Part shown: positions 1 through 12,587 of the stretch, piece after piece
Numbering within the stretch: position 1 is the stretch's first letter
How the letters are laid out: each line of letters opens with the position of its first letter
DNA from: Medicago truncatula
Taxonomy: Eukaryota; Streptophyta; Magnoliopsida; Fabales; Fabaceae
Direction: 5' to 3'
Assembly (NCBI RefSeq): GCF_003473485.1
Contig: NC_053044.1
Span: 4,104,501 to 4,168,500 of the forward strand
Length of the DNA stretch: 64,000 bases
Made by a program: the position numbers and the translations under genes
Notes under the pieces: generated by a model
Told to the model about the DNA's origin: nothing
The model's database searches: none
What the model saw: only the letters and a program-made list of their open reading frames with translations

Positions 1-50
1 AGTGTTAAAAAGTTTATAGTAGATGGAGGATATTATTATGGTCAAAAGAA

Positions 51-1466
51 ATGAATGAAAAAATAGAAAACAAAGATCAAATTCAACAAAACCAAGAATC
101 ACCAAGAAAATTACAAAACAATATTATTGGTAGTGGAAATGAGAGACTAAAAAGAGATGAATGGAGTGAAGGAGCAGTTACAACACTTCTTGAAGCATAT
201 GAATCAAAATGGGTACTTAGAAATAGAGCAAAACTCAAAGGACAAGATTGGGAAGATGTTGCAAAACATGTTTCATCAAGATCAAACTCAACTAAGTCAC
301 CAAAGACACAAACACAGTGTAAGAATAAGATTGAGTCAATGAAGAAAAGGTATAGATCAGAATCAGCTAGTTCAGATGTTTCATCTTGGCCTTTGTATTC
401 TAGACTTGATCTTCTTCTACGTGGGACAGGACAATTATCTACAACAACACTAAACAATAATCAAGCAGGTTTGGTTTTGTTGGAACCATCATCACTTGTT
501 ATGTCACATGCACAAGAAGAAGTTCATCAGCCACTTGTTCCTCCACCTATTACAACTGCTCAAAACTCACATGGATCAAATGGCGTTGATAAATTAATCA
601 AGGTAGATTTTAACTAATGACATAATTTCTTGAGTTAAATATGTTTTTACTCCTTATTATCTATGTCAAAATTTATTTTTAATCCATGCAATCATTTTTC
701 AAACCTTACAATATGTTCAAGGACTAAAAGTATGTAATTTTTTTTATTTTATTTTTATGACTAAAAAGTAGGTTGTAGAATTTAAAAAAAAATTATGGAA
801 ACTGAAAATATATTTAATCTTAATTTCTTTTTGTTCATTCTATGATCATGAATTCTTCTCATCTTTTGTAAAACTCAACGACTAAAAATAAGGTCAATTA
901 GCAACAAAAGTTAAAATTTGTCTTTAATTCTCTTGTTAAATATTAAAGTTGTCTAAGTTGAAGACCAATTTTTTTATTTTTTGCATTTCTAATTTCAATT
1001 TGTAATTCAAATTTGTTATTGTTGTTGAAATTTGGGGCCTAACTCATCCTTACAAAACCGGTTTGTAAGGTGAAGATTGTATCCTCTTTATAAACTCTTC
1101 TCAAGAGTCTTATCTATCCGATGTGGGACTTGCATTATTCCCAATAATTGTGAATTTCTGTTCATTTTTTTTCTTCTTTTTCTACTTAATTATATGAGTG
1201 AAACAATTCATGCATAAGACCTATGAAGAACATTGCTTGTTCTTCTTTGAACTTTATAATCTAAAGAAATGTGAGGTTTTATTTATTTTAAAGAGTTTGA
1301 TGGCAAAACTCACACACTCTATATGCAAAGAAATGTAATGTATTTATTTATGATTTTGAACAATTATGTTTATCCTTCGAATGAGTTTTGTTTATTGATT
1401 TTCCTTGCTTAGACAAGTGAGACAATCACTTGCATGAAGAAAATAAAATAATTTATATATATATAC

Positions 1467-1504
<38 letters not shown>

Positions 1505-2622
1505 TCGGATTGAACATTATAAGTAAATTGTTAAGTGGGTGACTCAAGTCTTCCATTATACGCATTAAGTGTATATTTGGTATTACAGTAGGTATGTCAG
1601 AATCATGATGTCGTCCCATGATTTTGCAGAAGCTACAAAGTGTAGCTTTTGAAAAATTACAGTGGACCACCGTGATTCTGACATATCTACGGTGATACCA
1701 AACTTAGGCTAAAACATTGCTTCATTTAACTATACATCCATTTATTTTAACCATATACTATTATGCATGTGAAGTTGACATTAAACCAAATTAGCACTCT
1801 TATCCTATATATGTTTTAAAAAAAATTAGTGCATATGTTGGAAAGTACCTTAGTGCTTTACTTAGGATGCTTCTACGTAGAATGCTGCTGAATAATTGGT
1901 CATCATTAACAAAGACTCTATCCATCAAAAGAAAAGAAAAAAAAAACTAAGACTTTAAATATTGATAGTATAAAGGTACAAAAGGTTTTCAATGGTAAAG
2001 TCATATCGAACTTTCCCATGAAAATATTCATTCTCCCAGAAATATTTGAGTTTACTATACATTGATTGCATTGACAAATTTTACATATATCTCCAATTAT
2101 ATATATTTCACTGTCTTTGTACATGACAATATTACTTCTGAAAATTTAATTACAATGTGGTGAAAATGTGAAATATAAATATTTATGATTACATATTGAC
2201 AGGAAGATGAAATAGAAACTAAGTCATCTGACCATATAGCTAACAAGAATCCATTGGAAACTGATAGTAGCACGCCGGCGCTTTACAGCGAAAAAGACGA
2301 GCAAAGAAGCAAAAAGAGGAGAATGAGAACAGAAAACAATAACAACAAGAGGCAAAAGAAAGAAACAATGGGAATAGCAGAAAGCATAAGGTGGGTAGCA
2401 GAGGTGGTAGTGAGATCAGAACAAACAAGAATGGAGACATTGAAAGAGATAGAGAAGATGAGAGTTGAAGCTGAGGCAAAGAGAGGAGAAATGGAAATCA
2501 AGAGAACTGAAATTATTGCTAATACACAACTTGAAATTGCTAGGATCTTTGCAAATGTTAATAATAAAGATAAAGATAAAGATGTTGATGTTGATTCATC
2601 ATTGAGAATTGGAAGAAGCTAA
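51..2622 (+). CDS. Trihelix (SANT/Myb-like) transcription factor, two exons
   Basis: Predicted nuclear DNA-binding protein of the trihelix family, resembling the ASIL/SIP1 type. Exon 1 is 51-602 and exon 2 is 2203-2622. The intron is phase 0, with donor AAG|GTAGAT and acceptor TTGACAG|GAAGAT. The joined frame is 972 nt, giving 323 residues. Residues about 37-105 form the trihelix/SANT-like domain: RDEWSEGAVTTLLEAYESKW, then GQDWEDVAKHV, then TQTQCKNKIESMKKRY. This has the spaced tryptophans and basic last helix typical of the family. The C-terminal part (about 225-310) is a charged, Glu/Lys/Arg-rich helix likely to be a coiled coil for dimerisation, followed by a KDKDKDVDVD tail. The start at 51 is the first ATG in frame. 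Only 50 bases precede it, so the promoter is outside the window. The 1.6-kb intron carries a MITE and an AT microsatellite. The family call is confident; the exact orthologue is not. Confidence 0.85.
1020..1145. repeat. Dispersed repeat fragment, possibly LTR/TRIM-derived
   Basis: Inside the trihelix intron. It reads TGTTGAAATTTGGGG, then GGCCTAACTC, an inverted pair around ACCGGT, then a GATGTGGGACTT motif seen at the ends of many plant repeat families. The style is of a dispersed legume repeat recognised from memory. No terminal repeats or target duplication could be defined. Confidence 0.3.
1454..1503. repeat. AT/ATAC microsatellite
   Basis: Alternating TA with a central ATAC block, in the trihelix intron. 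Likely length-polymorphic. Confidence 0.9.
1567..1709. mobile_element. MITE with terminal inverted repeats
   Basis: The left end reads TTTGGTATTACAGTAGGTAT followed by GTCAGAATCATG. The reverse complement of the right end reads TTTGGTATCACCGTAGATAT followed by GTCAGAATCACG, so about 35 bases are inverted with few mismatches. It lies in the trihelix intron and has no coding capacity. A diverged relative may lie near 10740-10960. Confidence 0.6.
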
Positions 2623-4066
2623 TGATATGTGGTGAATGTGTATAGAGATTTATGTGTATCACATCTTTGTAATTCACCTAACTAGTGAAGAGATGACCAT
2701 ATGATATGACAATAATTATAATCTCTCCTAATTGACTTTAATTGTAGATGGTTGATTTTAACCTTCTCTTCAATTAATTAACAAATAAAGGGATATCAAA
2801 TGAAGGGATATGCTTGTTTTTTGTTTCTTGTAATTGTCTTCATAGTTCTATAAATATGTTAATCATAGATATATAAGATTATAGTAACATATTTGTTGGG
2901 GAAGTTCAAGGAACTTTGGACAAATAGGTCATCTCTTTTATATGTTATTCATTTAACTCATTCATAGTCAAATAACCGACATTTGAACTTCAACCATATT
3001 TCTCATAAGTGTGCGTCTTTAACTCACATCACCTTTGCACTTCAATTATCAATCAATGGAACATATTGTCTCCCACATCAGTATAGGTTTATTGTCAATC
3101 CCCATCAAGCCGAACCATGACTTCGATACATTTGTTAGGGTGATTGGTGTAGCATCGAGAGCAGCAATGAACTAAAAATAAGGACCACCAAGAGACCTTG
3201 ATATCACATCTCTATTCAAAAATGTTAGATAGCATTCATGATGCAAATACATGGTTCAAACAATGATCATAACTAACATCACTTGTTGCTTGCCAAAAGT
3301 TAAACCATTATATAACTATAATCCTAAGAATTTTCTAATCCAAAACAACAAAATTGGTCATATTTTTCTCCCCCTTTTGTTATTAACAAAAAAGTTATTC
3401 AAGTACCAAACTACTTGGTAGGGGAGGAATCATATGATGAGGATGAAGTGGAGGGTTTCAGTATAGTCACGAGGTATAAGGATTGATCAGTAGTAAGAGC
3501 CTTAATGTTGTAGGGAAACATTGGGAGTAGTTAACTTGTGACGCAAGCAATTTCTAGCCGGAGTCTTTCTCAAGAACTCTGAGCAACAACTTTTCGATTA
3601 TTTCCTCCCCGACAAATGATTCTTAATATCCATTCTCAATTTTCTTAAATTGTTCTCAAGTTCATATTTAGTCAGAATGAATTAGGAAGAGATGGAAACA
3701 CCTTTCTGTTTAGAACCCCCCTCATTGATGAAAGAATAAGAGTCAGGAGTGATTTGAACTCCAAATTAATTTACCCTAATATTGTTCCTCTGAATGATCA
3801 ACCTTATGATGTTCTTGTTTTCATTCTTCTTTTCCTTTTCCTTCCTCTTAAGTAGAAAACTTGTCTGTGAAGACAGAAGATGCTGCTGTTATTACTTCTG
3901 TTCTTCAGCTGCATTCTATATGATGTATAAATGACAATCTCAAAACTTCCAAACTTGAGAATGAAGGCAGAGACAAGTGAGACAATCACAAAGTTATATA
4001 TGGCATAAATCACAGCATAAAATTTCACATTATTCTTTCAATTGAAAAAGAAAAAGAAAAAGAAAT
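2623..4066. other. Intergenic, no gene recognised
   Basis: 3' flank of the trihelix gene and spacer up to the tRNA. About 3060-3420 resembles degraded LTR-retroelement sequence (CCCACATCAG and CTCCCCCTTTTG stretches), but no ends or coding frames could be defined. The short open frames here show no recognisable domain. Confidence 0.4.
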
Positions 4067-4090
4067 CGCTAGAAGGAGGGGTTGAACCTC

Positions 4091-4123
<33 letters not shown>

Positions 4124-4140
4124 AACTGAGCTATTCCAGC
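4067..4140 (-). tRNA. tRNA-Asn (anticodon GTT)
   Basis: The minus strand folds as a complete 74-nt tRNA. The acceptor stem GCTGGAA pairs with TTCTAGC allowing a wobble, with G as discriminator. The D arm is AGCTCAGTTGGTTAGAGCG. The anticodon stem TGTGG/CCACA encloses loop CTGTTAA, with anticodon GTT at 4104-4106. The T arm contains GGTTCAA. There is no intron. The internal A and B boxes (TAGCTCAGTTGG, GGTTCAACC) are intact, so it is likely a working nuclear Pol III gene. Confidence 0.95.
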
Positions 4141-6091
4141 TTCTTGTTATTTTTTCGGTTTGCAGCATAAATAAATAATCTTACTGTTTTATTTTCTTCT
4201 CACGCGCCAACATATACTCTTTCACTTTGAAGCACCTGATAATGGAATTCATTGACTTTAATTTTTTTTCCGACAAGAATGACTTTATTTGTTAGATTCT
4301 GATTCTGATTATAAATATAATTTAACCAAGTAAAGGAACTATTGAAAAGGAGCTAAGATAAAGGAGTATTAATGATTAGATCTCGTTAACGAGTGTCCCC
4401 GAGGCGGAGCACTTTTTAAGGATTCTAAAAAAAGAAATTATTTTATAAAAAAATCAAAGATTTCGATTTCCGATGCATGATTACACACATTTTCATGATA
4501 AATTTACATTTAAAGGACTTAATTAATGCTTCAGAGGCATTGATTAACATTTCCCTCAATGATTCTATGATCATTCTCTGGATTGGGATACTTTAACTTT
4601 AACAATACCATCAGCAGGCTTAAAAAACTACAGAAAATTAAATTTATAATGATTAAAGGCAGTATAATTTGCAGTTTGATCTTATAAGACATCGATGAAA
4701 AGTATGGTGGCACTTTATTAAAAGATAGTGTACCATGTAACATTTTTCAAAGCCTAATCTTTTTTATGCTTTTTTTTTTCTTTCTAATTGGATATTTTCT
4801 GACCACATTTTAATTCAGTTGATATGAACAATGCATAATATATGTAAGATTTGGTGTTCGAACCTTGACCACCTAAAAATAAACTAAGTTACTCAATTAT
4901 TTAATAAACATTAAAGTATAAACAAAGAAAAGTCATTTGAGAAACTTTGAGTGCGAGTTCTACCTAAAATATATTTTTTATCAAATTTATTGACTAAAAT
5001 GCATTTTTGATTATTAATAATCAAATATTAATTTAAAGTGTTTTTGACTGGTACATCTTATAACATAAATAAATCATGTATATAGACATCACTCTACTTG
5101 TCTTGCACTACCAAAAAAAAGAAAAAAAACTTGTAGCCTACAAATTTTGACAAGAAAAGAAAGTAAACAATTGTAGGAAGCACCTAATTTCTTGTCTTGC
5201 ACTACTTTTTTTTTTTAATAAGATCTTGCACTACTTTTTTTTAATAAGATCTTGCACTACTTATTCCTTAACTATTCTAAACAACTTAGCATGTCTTCAA
5301 CATGTATATCTTCAACCAACACCAATAGTCTCCACCTTGATTGAAAATGATATATCCTCTTCGATTGTCGTCACTGACAGTCATAGTTCAAAAGAACTAT
5401 CATACTTCATCATATAATCATATGAAGTTAAACCACGAATTTTCACACTGTCTTCATTGACAATCATATTTCAAAAGAACTGTCATGCTCCATCATAAAG
5501 AGTATATTTCATTCGAAGCTAAATCGCTCAAGAATTTCCACATGTCGAAAAAACATGTTGAAAACTTATGGTGCAGCTTCCATGTTGGTAGAAAGTTCTT
5601 CAACCACCGATATAATCTCACACCTTGCATCAATGCTGATTAATGCTCGTATACTAATCAACACCTTGCATAATCCTGATTGTATTAACACATGATTGAC
5701 TTCAAAATTTCTTAAGCCAGAATTGTTTCTTCCATCAATTTTCTCTAGCCTAAACCACCTTATTTGTCTTACACTTCTCTGTTTTGCACTTCAAAAAATC
5801 TTATTTATCTCGTACTATATTTTTCTTTACAATTCTAAACAATATAGAACTTCTTGAATATATATATTTTCAATCAACACCAACAATCATTTTGTCAGGA
5901 TAGTTGTTTTAATCTCTCTTAAATTTTGCAAGGAGGACGTTTTAAATTAATGAAAAAAAATGATATATTGAAAACTTTATAAAGTTTTAGAAACTAAATA
6001 TACATTTAACAAGGATTATTTTTTATTTTCCATAAAAAAAAAACGATTATCTTTTATTTGCTGTATGTGCGTTTATTCTACATAGGTGATA
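4141..6091. other. Intergenic AT-rich spacer
   Basis: No gene recognised. Around 4815-4880 there is a weak SINE-like trace: a TTCAGTTGATATG A-box-like sequence, then GGTGTTCGAACCTTGAC, which is B-box-like. At 5197-5262 the phrase AATAAGATCTTGCACTACTT is tandemly repeated with T-runs between copies. Short frames in this stretch have no recognisable domain. Confidence 0.4.
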
Positions 6092-6100
6092 AATTAATAT

Positions 6101-6437
6101 GGCTAAAATATGGTTTTGGTCCCTGCAAATATGTCTCGTTTTGGTTTTAGTCCCTGTAAAAAAAATTTGTTGTTTTTGGTCCCTGCAAATATGCCTCATT
6201 TTGGTTTTGGTCCCTGACTCCACTTTTGTGATGATTTGCACACGTGGCACATGATGACTGAACCCATTTATTAGAGAAATAGTCCCTGCAAAATCTTTTG
6301 ATTTTGAAAAAGGTCCCTACAAAATATTTTATTTTTGAAAATAGTCCCTGCGCAGGGACCAAAAACAACAAAAAAAAATTACAGGAACTAAAACTAAAAC
6401 GAGGCATATTTGCAGGGACCAAAACCATATTTTAGCC
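6101..6437. mobile_element. Mutator-like MITE with 9-bp target duplication
   Basis: Long terminal inverted repeats begin GGCTAAAATATGGTTTTGGT, and the right end ends with the reverse complement. The repeated GGTCCCTGCAAATATG phrase is present in both arms. The element is flanked on both sides by AATTAATAT (6092-6100 and 6438-6446), a perfect 9-bp target duplication diagnostic of the Mutator superfamily. It has no coding capacity; the open frames predicted here lie in the repeat. Confidence 0.85.
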
Positions 6438-6917
6438 AATTAATATATACTATTTATTTATTGGATGAAATCCTTGATACGTCACTGGCCATCACCATTT
6501 TTAAAGTGACAAAGTTAAACAGTAATGCCAGCAGAGCTGCATATTCATACAAAGAATAGAAAATTTAATCCATGACCCGTGAACTTGCACGATTTATTAA
6601 ACTTTGAAGTCTCATCAATTCAACTAACTTGAATAAAAAGACACAAATCAAGCTATAGCTAGCTAGCTAGAGGTACATATACCCGTGATACACACTCACC
6701 ATTACAAAAACTACAAATATAACTTAACTTTGGAAATTCACATGAATTTAATCCACATACAATATGGAGTTCTTAGCTCAAAATCTTACACCATGTGGTT
6801 ACAATCAAACCTTACCATATGCTAAAAATTATACCCTTCAATATAAATTGAGTACCATTACCCAAACAACTTTTCTAATGCCATATTGACAAAAGATTAT
6901 GTGTATCGACCATTTTA

Positions 6918-9900
6918 TTAAGTACATAGCTCACGAGCAACACCAACCCTAGAGTTAGGGACATCATAGAGCACACGGTGGTTTTGTTGCTGCATGTTGG
7001 CTATCACGTTCAACACCGAGTTCACATTATCGGGTGCGCCCGCCATGGCCAAACACGTGGTGCTGCCTGCGGTGCTATGTATAAGGATGTTGTCTTGTGG
7101 CAATGTCACGTTCATGCCGGTGAATATGAATGTTATTGTGGGTACAACTATTGGGACATTGTAGCATGTGTCAAACCCTCCTAGGGATGTCACTGTGAGC
7201 TTTGGCCCAACTCTTCGCCGGAACTCGTCTCTCACCGCGACATAGACCGGGGCAACCAGCCGAGTAAACACGGTACCTGGTAATGTTTAACAATAAATAC
7301 AAAGAATTATGATATGATTATGGTAACTAGAATTTCTATATGTTGTTCTATAACAAAATAATGCATTTAAGTAAATATTAGAACTTTCAATTGATTTTCT
7401 TTCTTCAAAAAAATTTGAATCAAATATTCTACGTGTTAGACATCTAAGAGTATATTTTTATGTTGGACTAGGTAAAAGTGTGTTACCTGAATCAAAGATG
7501 GTACCGGCTCCAGTGGTCGGATTAAAAGCCAATGCGGCTGGTGGAATATCGACGACTTTTCGGCCAACCCTAATTGCTTCCAAGTTAACATAATAGAGTG
7601 ATGATCGTCTAGGGTTTTTGAGAAGAGGGGTATACTTAATCCTCTTGGGCTGAGCAACAGGTCCAAGTCTCAAAGATCCAGAGAAGTTAAGAGACTTGAA
7701 ACTTGGCAAGCAGTAAGAGAATGTGGACTGATAGAGGTTTTGGGTTTGAGACAAAAGTGACAACGGGCCTCGGCCCAAGCCCAATAGACCTTGTGGTGGG
7801 GCAGAGGTGCCTGTGGTTTTTGAAACACAACCGAATGTGTAGCTAGGAACGGGGTCAGTGGCTAAGGTAATAGTGTCTTGTACCAAGTTAGCTGCAATAG
7901 AGGAACTGCCATAGGTTAGGTTGAAATTGCATGAGCTCACACCACAACCAGGGTTAGGTACCTGAAAAATGAAACAAAATAAAATGTTTACATTAATACC
8001 AATGTTTCAAAAATGAGATAGGAGAATGAATTAATAAGACTGATCATGGTTCAATCCATTCAACTGTTATTAGACCAGAATAAACCAACCAATGTATTAA
8101 TCGATTTTTGAATTTTTCGTCATCTACAATTCAACCGACTCAACCTAGTTCAATCTAATTCAACTAGAATTCAATTCAATCTATTCAACTCAGTTCAATC
8201 TAATTTAACTAGTAGAATTTAAAACAGTCGAGAATAAACCAACTGATAAATCGGTCAATTTTTATTGACCGATAAATACGACTGTTTCAATCCAATTTTT
8301 AAACCATGATTACTTCATTGGAAAAAGTGCATTTAGATTTTAGAAGACTCCAAGTCTCGTGAACCTTTGCCTGCCATAGAGAGCACATAGCTTTCAATAT
8401 TTTGGATTCATAGATTGGGCTAGGATATAAGTCAACCCCACCTACAATGGGACAAAAGTTGCACGTTTCAATGGAGTAGCACTTGGGTGCCATAGTTTTT
8501 TGGTGCCATTGGTGCCATAGGTAACTTTGTGTCTATCTCTCTCTTAACAACTCATTCTCTCTCATCTAAATAATTTATTTTAATCATTCTCTTTCATCTA
8601 AAATGAACCTATGTCACCAATGGCACCAAAAAACTATGGCACCCAAGTATTTCCCGTTTCAATGTGATCAAATAATCTCTCCTTGTAGTCCCTTTCATTG
8701 TGAAACTAGTAATTACCCTTCAACGGCAAGTAAAGGTAAAAGATTCGTGCCAAGCTGTATGTCATGTGAACTTTTGTCCAAGTAAAGATAATTTAAGTAC
8801 TTTGTCTAAGATAATTTAAGCTCTATCACAAACCTATTTTTTTTTGTTACAACGATGTATAATACTTTTTCCGATCACATTTATAAATATTTTTGTTTTT
8901 TTTAGATTCATTAAATAACTGATGTATTTTTTTTTTTGAAACATAATAACTGATGTATCTGAACCTTTCAAAAAAACCTGATGTATCTAAAGTATATTAT
9001 AATCCAAACACATCAGTTATTTAATAATAATAAAATTGCTTATAAATGCGACCAGAAAGATAATTCTTTATCTTTTAGTCGATCAATTTAGTTTTACAAT
9101 TGTCACGTAACAAAGTGACCAAGTATTTTAATAATTTTTAGGGATCATTTAAAATTTCCATTAATTTGAAGAGTTTAATTGGCTCACTTCTACACTAAAT
9201 ATCATGTAGTGATTCAATAATTTTATTGGCATCCTCAAAACAAATCTTTCACCAGTTCAAACAAATTTTTATGTACACTTCACTAGAGTACAAAAACATT
9301 CACAGTAGTGATGTGTACATTGTGGCATTTGAGGTCACGTGATTCTTTTAAATTTTAAAATAGAAATATGACAATCGACAAAATAAGGAGTATCTTTGGA
9401 TACTGATTACAAAATAAAAATATAGTATCTTATGTTATGATGCTGATTACGAAATAAAAAACTGTAAAGTATTCAAATCACATCTTTTTTTAAAGTATCA
9501 TCATATATTAAACAGATTACCTTTTTCAACAAATATTTCACAATTGTTGTGATTTTAATAATGCATAATCCACTAGCTAGTTAACAAAACATGAAAACCA
9601 TGAATAGATTTTGCATATAATCAAAAATCAAAATATTTCAATTTTTAATGAAGGTACTAGCAAATTATTAGAATAAATACCTTGGAGTAAAAATAACTCA
9701 TTGCACCGAAAAAAATGTTTATGAAGAAAAAGGCATAGAATCAAAATAAAAAATAGGTGTGAGAGCTTGGAAATTGAAATCAACTCAGATTTTTAAATTA
9801 GGGTTTGCAAACAATTATAGCAACATTATAAAGTTTTAGATGTCTTAGCAACATCGTGACCATAATTGCAATTGCATCATTTGTATCGTGTCACCATATC

Positions 9901-10592
9901 AAAGTCACGACCACAACCACAATTTAAAACCATAATTTTCTTTCAATGTTTAGATTCGCGGTGATGAGATTACCAGAATTAAGATGAACCTTCGTAATTT
10001 TTTAACAAAAACTACATTTTAAAGTTTCACGAAATCATAGTACTATCATAATTTTATCAAATGCAAGCCAATATAAAAATATACCTAGTCACGAAAACCA
10101 TGACAAAAAAATGTGTCTTTGTTAGTGAAGTAAATACCTGTTTGCATTCAGGAGCAGCACAACTAACATTCTTAAATGTAGTTGATTTTTCAGGAGCAAA
10201 CAAAGTTGAAGCACAACCATCACAAGCAGTGCAAGGAATCCAAGCAGCATCATTACTAGTATCCATAGCCAAAAGCAAAGTTTGAGGTGGAGTACCAATT
10301 TTAGCCCTTACAATGTAAGTTGGACTCTGTATGATCTGTCTACCAGAAGCAATAGGTACAACTGATTTTCTAGCTACCAAACTATCAAGGAATTGAAGTC
10401 TAGTTGTGTCTTTGGCTTGCATTTGGAGGACACTTTCTTCCCATGAAAGTGGCTTGATGGCCTAAATGGGGAACATGGGCTGAACACATGGATTACTTGG
10501 AGTGTTGAACCATTGTCTTGGACATCACATTTGGGGTTTAGTCCTTGGACTAGGGAGAGGGATAGGAACAAGAGGGAAAGTGTGAGTTTCAT
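6918..10592 (-). CDS. Secreted aspartyl protease (A1/nepenthesin-like, AED3-type), frameshifted in exon 1
   Basis: Three exons on minus: 10592-10138, 7961-7487 and 7276-6918. The introns are GT-AG (phase 0 and phase 1). The N-terminus MKLTLSLLFLSLSLVQG is a signal peptide, so the product should enter the secretory pathway and act in the apoplast. The first catalytic loop reads AMDTSNDAAWIPC (DTSN rather than DTGS, usual in this plant subgroup). The second is FDSGTVFTRL and is split across exons 2 and 3. Cysteine pairs such as CTACDGC are present. The C-terminus MQQQNHRVLYDVPNSRVGVA is typical of the family. One base is missing in the run at about 10454 (after FRPS). Upstream of it the frame reads into a stop; downstream MQAKDTTRLQFL resumes in another frame. 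Allowing for that base, the gene would be 429 codons with no other lesion. It is either a very recent pseudogene or a sequence error. ATG 10592 fits the signal peptide better than ATG 10628. Confidence 0.85.
8044..8309. mobile_element. Possible diverged MITE in the protease intron
   Basis: Weak inverted ends (GATCATGGTTCAA at left, TTTAAACCATGATTA at right) enclose internally repetitive TTCAATCTA/TTCAACT text. No convincing target duplication. Confidence 0.35.
8474..8655. mobile_element. Mutator-like MITE with 9-bp target duplication
   Basis: The inverted ends share ACTTGGGTGCCATAGTTTTT, followed by a second GGTGCCATTGGTG block. Flanks are GTTTCAATG at 8465-8473 and 8656-8664, a perfect 9-bp duplication. 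It lies in intron 2 of the aspartyl protease gene. Confidence 0.8.
8869..9060. mobile_element. Diverged Stowaway-like MITE
   Basis: The left arm CACATTTATAAATATTTT resembles the reverse complement of the right arm AAATTGCTTATAAATGCG. The inner arms ATTAAATAACTGATGTAT and CATCAGTTATTTAAT are also inverted. A T-rich segment with a second partial copy of the arm sits in the middle. Inside the protease intron. Confidence 0.4.
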
Positions 10593-10644
10593 GGTTGTTT
10601 TGTTATGGAGTGGTTTTGGTTCATTCACTTGACTTAGTTAGTAC

Positions 10645-10654
10645 TATATATAGT
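10645..10654 (-). promoter_or_regulatory. TATA box of the aspartyl protease gene
   Basis: The minus strand reads CTATATATAG about 53 bases upstream of the ATG at 10592. The spacing fits a plant TATA box with a short 5' UTR. Confidence 0.5.
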
Positions 10655-11073
10655 AAAAGAAAGGGCAGAGACCCAAATTGGTCTTTTGAAATAAAGTGAA
10701 CTGATATTCCCTTCCTTCACAAAAATTAGGTGTTTGTGTCTCACATCTTAATAAGTTTGCCAGAATTATGAAGAACCACCGTGATTTTATAAAAGTTACA
10801 GAGTGATGTTTAAAATTAATGTAGCTTTGACAAAATCACGATGACATAATTTAGCTTTTACTTAAGTTGTAGTGGTCCGCCGTAATTCTACCATACTCAC
10901 ATACAATCCGAATTTGCATAAAGTGTAGTTTTTGTAAAATCAGACAACTCATCATGACTTTAGAAAACATATTGTGATATCAAACATATGCACTCTACAT
11001 AATTCGGTTTGGTCATTGATGAAAAACACAATTTTTGGTCTATGACAAAAATAAAATTAGGACACGACAATCA

Positions 11074-11217
11074 TTTTTTTTTTTTTTTTTGTAGATAGAC
11101 GAAATGACAAGGCCATTATAAACTCACATAACAAGTAGAGGCGCCGGGGTTCGAACCCTAGTCATGGCGTCCGACCTAATAATTTCGACATTTTACTAGT
11201 TGAGCTAAAACTTCTAG
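11074..11217 (-). mobile_element. tRNA-derived SINE (minus orientation)
   Basis: Read on minus: TTTTAGCTCAACTAGT (A-box-like), then GGGTTCGAACCCC (perfect B box), then a body with TATGTGAGTTTATAATGG and CATTTCGTCTATCTAC, ending in a poly-A tail (T-run at 11074-11090 on plus). Only a weak target duplication is visible. Confidence 0.7.
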
Positions 11218-11520
11218 ACAACTATCAGATGTTCAAAACAACTATTTTGTGTGTGATTTTTGAACAATGCTAATGTGTGCAATTTCACACATGTCACCTT
11301 GACCGACGTTACATCGAAGACAAAAGGGACAAATTGATCCATTTGATAACAATATAAGGGAACAATTTAGTTCCTAACTACATCACATTTTAAATTTAAT
11401 TTTTAAGAGAATTAATTTTGTCATTAAAAAAAATTAATAGTGCCACTTATTGTTTGTTTCTCTTTCATTCATGTGTAATTTTCTATATATATGTAAATAT
11501 AAATATTTGATCTTATTCCC

Positions 11521-11608
11521 ATGAGCTTAGCTCAGTTGATAGGGATACCGCACTTCTCCACAATTAAATTGTGTGAATTCTAACCATTAAACTTCTTAAT
11601 AAAAAAAA
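11521..11608 (+). mobile_element. Short tRNA-derived SINE fragment
   Basis: GAGCTTAGCTCAGTTGATAGG is an A-box-like tRNA head. A degenerate B box (GTGTGAATTCTAACC) and an A-rich tail follow. It runs into a local tandem repeat. Confidence 0.45.
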
Positions 11609-11720
11609 TATATTTGATCCTTAGAAAAAATATATCTGGTGTAAATTTCATCCATTAGACTTCTTAATAAAAAAATATATTTGATCCTTAGAAAAAATAT
11701 ATCTGGTGTATATTTCATTT
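11585..11720. repeat. 68-bp tandem duplication
   Basis: Two copies of a unit starting CATTARACTTCTTAATAAA and ending ATATCTGGTGTAWATTT, at 11585 and 11653, with very few differences. Confidence 0.85.
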
Positions 11721-12212
11721 TCTTCCTACTTGTTCCTTTCCACCCTCCATTGAAAGAACAACCATGATGTGACTTTATTATTTTATGAATCAAGCAGGCA
11801 TGATATTGATGTGAGTTGGAGTGAGAACTGAGAGTGATGATAAAATCATATATGTATGTTGAAAATACACACAAGAGTTATAATAGACAATTCCTTGGGT
11901 ACTGTTCTTATTTTCTGGTAATCTTATTTTGTTGATTTTGATTTTCAAAGGGTTGCTATTTATAGCATTGAAGTTCATCCAAAATAGTTTTTAAAAAAAG
12001 TTCATCTAAAATCATATGCATTTTACTACTACTCACGGTGAATACGAAAATGATTTTTGTATAACTTTTTGAGAACCTAATTTGGTTCTTGCACATGTGG
12101 ACGTTGCACACATCTGATTTCGTCATGATGACCACCACTCGTCAATGGAACTTTTCTATTGTGAATGCCCAAACAAAGAATGTTAGGAATTCTATAGTTA
12201 GGATACAAAAAT

Positions 12213-12568
12213 AATCCCGCTCTTCACCCTGCATTTTTCACTTGCGCCCTGCAGCCATGACCAAAATATCCCTGCGCTAATTAACTAACGCAAGTGTAAA
12301 AATAAGGGACTTAGTTTTTACATATGCGTGACTTAAGTCACACTGCTGAGTTAACTCACGCAAGTTACAAAATTGCAAAGTTGCAAAGCACGCCTGGAAT
12401 GTTTAAAGCAGGTTGGTTCATTTAATTTCATGCAGCGTGACTTAAGTCACGCATGTGTAAAAACTAGGTCCCTTATTTTTTTACACTTGCGTTAGTTAAC
12501 TAGCACATGGGTATTTTGGTCATGACTGCAGGGCACGAGCGAAAAGTGCAGGGTGGAGAGCAGGATTC
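12213..12568. mobile_element. Long-TIR MITE, probably Mutator-like
   Basis: About 130-bp inverted arms: TCACCCTGCATTTTTCACTTG, then CATGACCAAAATATCC, TTAACTAACGCAAGTG and GCGTGACTTAAGTCAC, are mirrored in the right half. Flanked by TACAAAAAT at 12204-12212 and 12569-12577 (9 bp). Confidence 0.75.
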
Positions 12569-12587
12569 TACAAAAATTAGGATAGGA

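Noticed and set aside
83-457. Minus-strand frame opposite trihelix exon 1
   Set aside because: Mirror of the coding exon; no domain and no homologous features.
6047-6428. Two overlapping minus-strand frames with repeated RDQK/TKT text
   Set aside because: They lie in the inverted arms of the 6101-6437 MITE; the repetition comes from its GGTCCCTGCAAATATG phrases.
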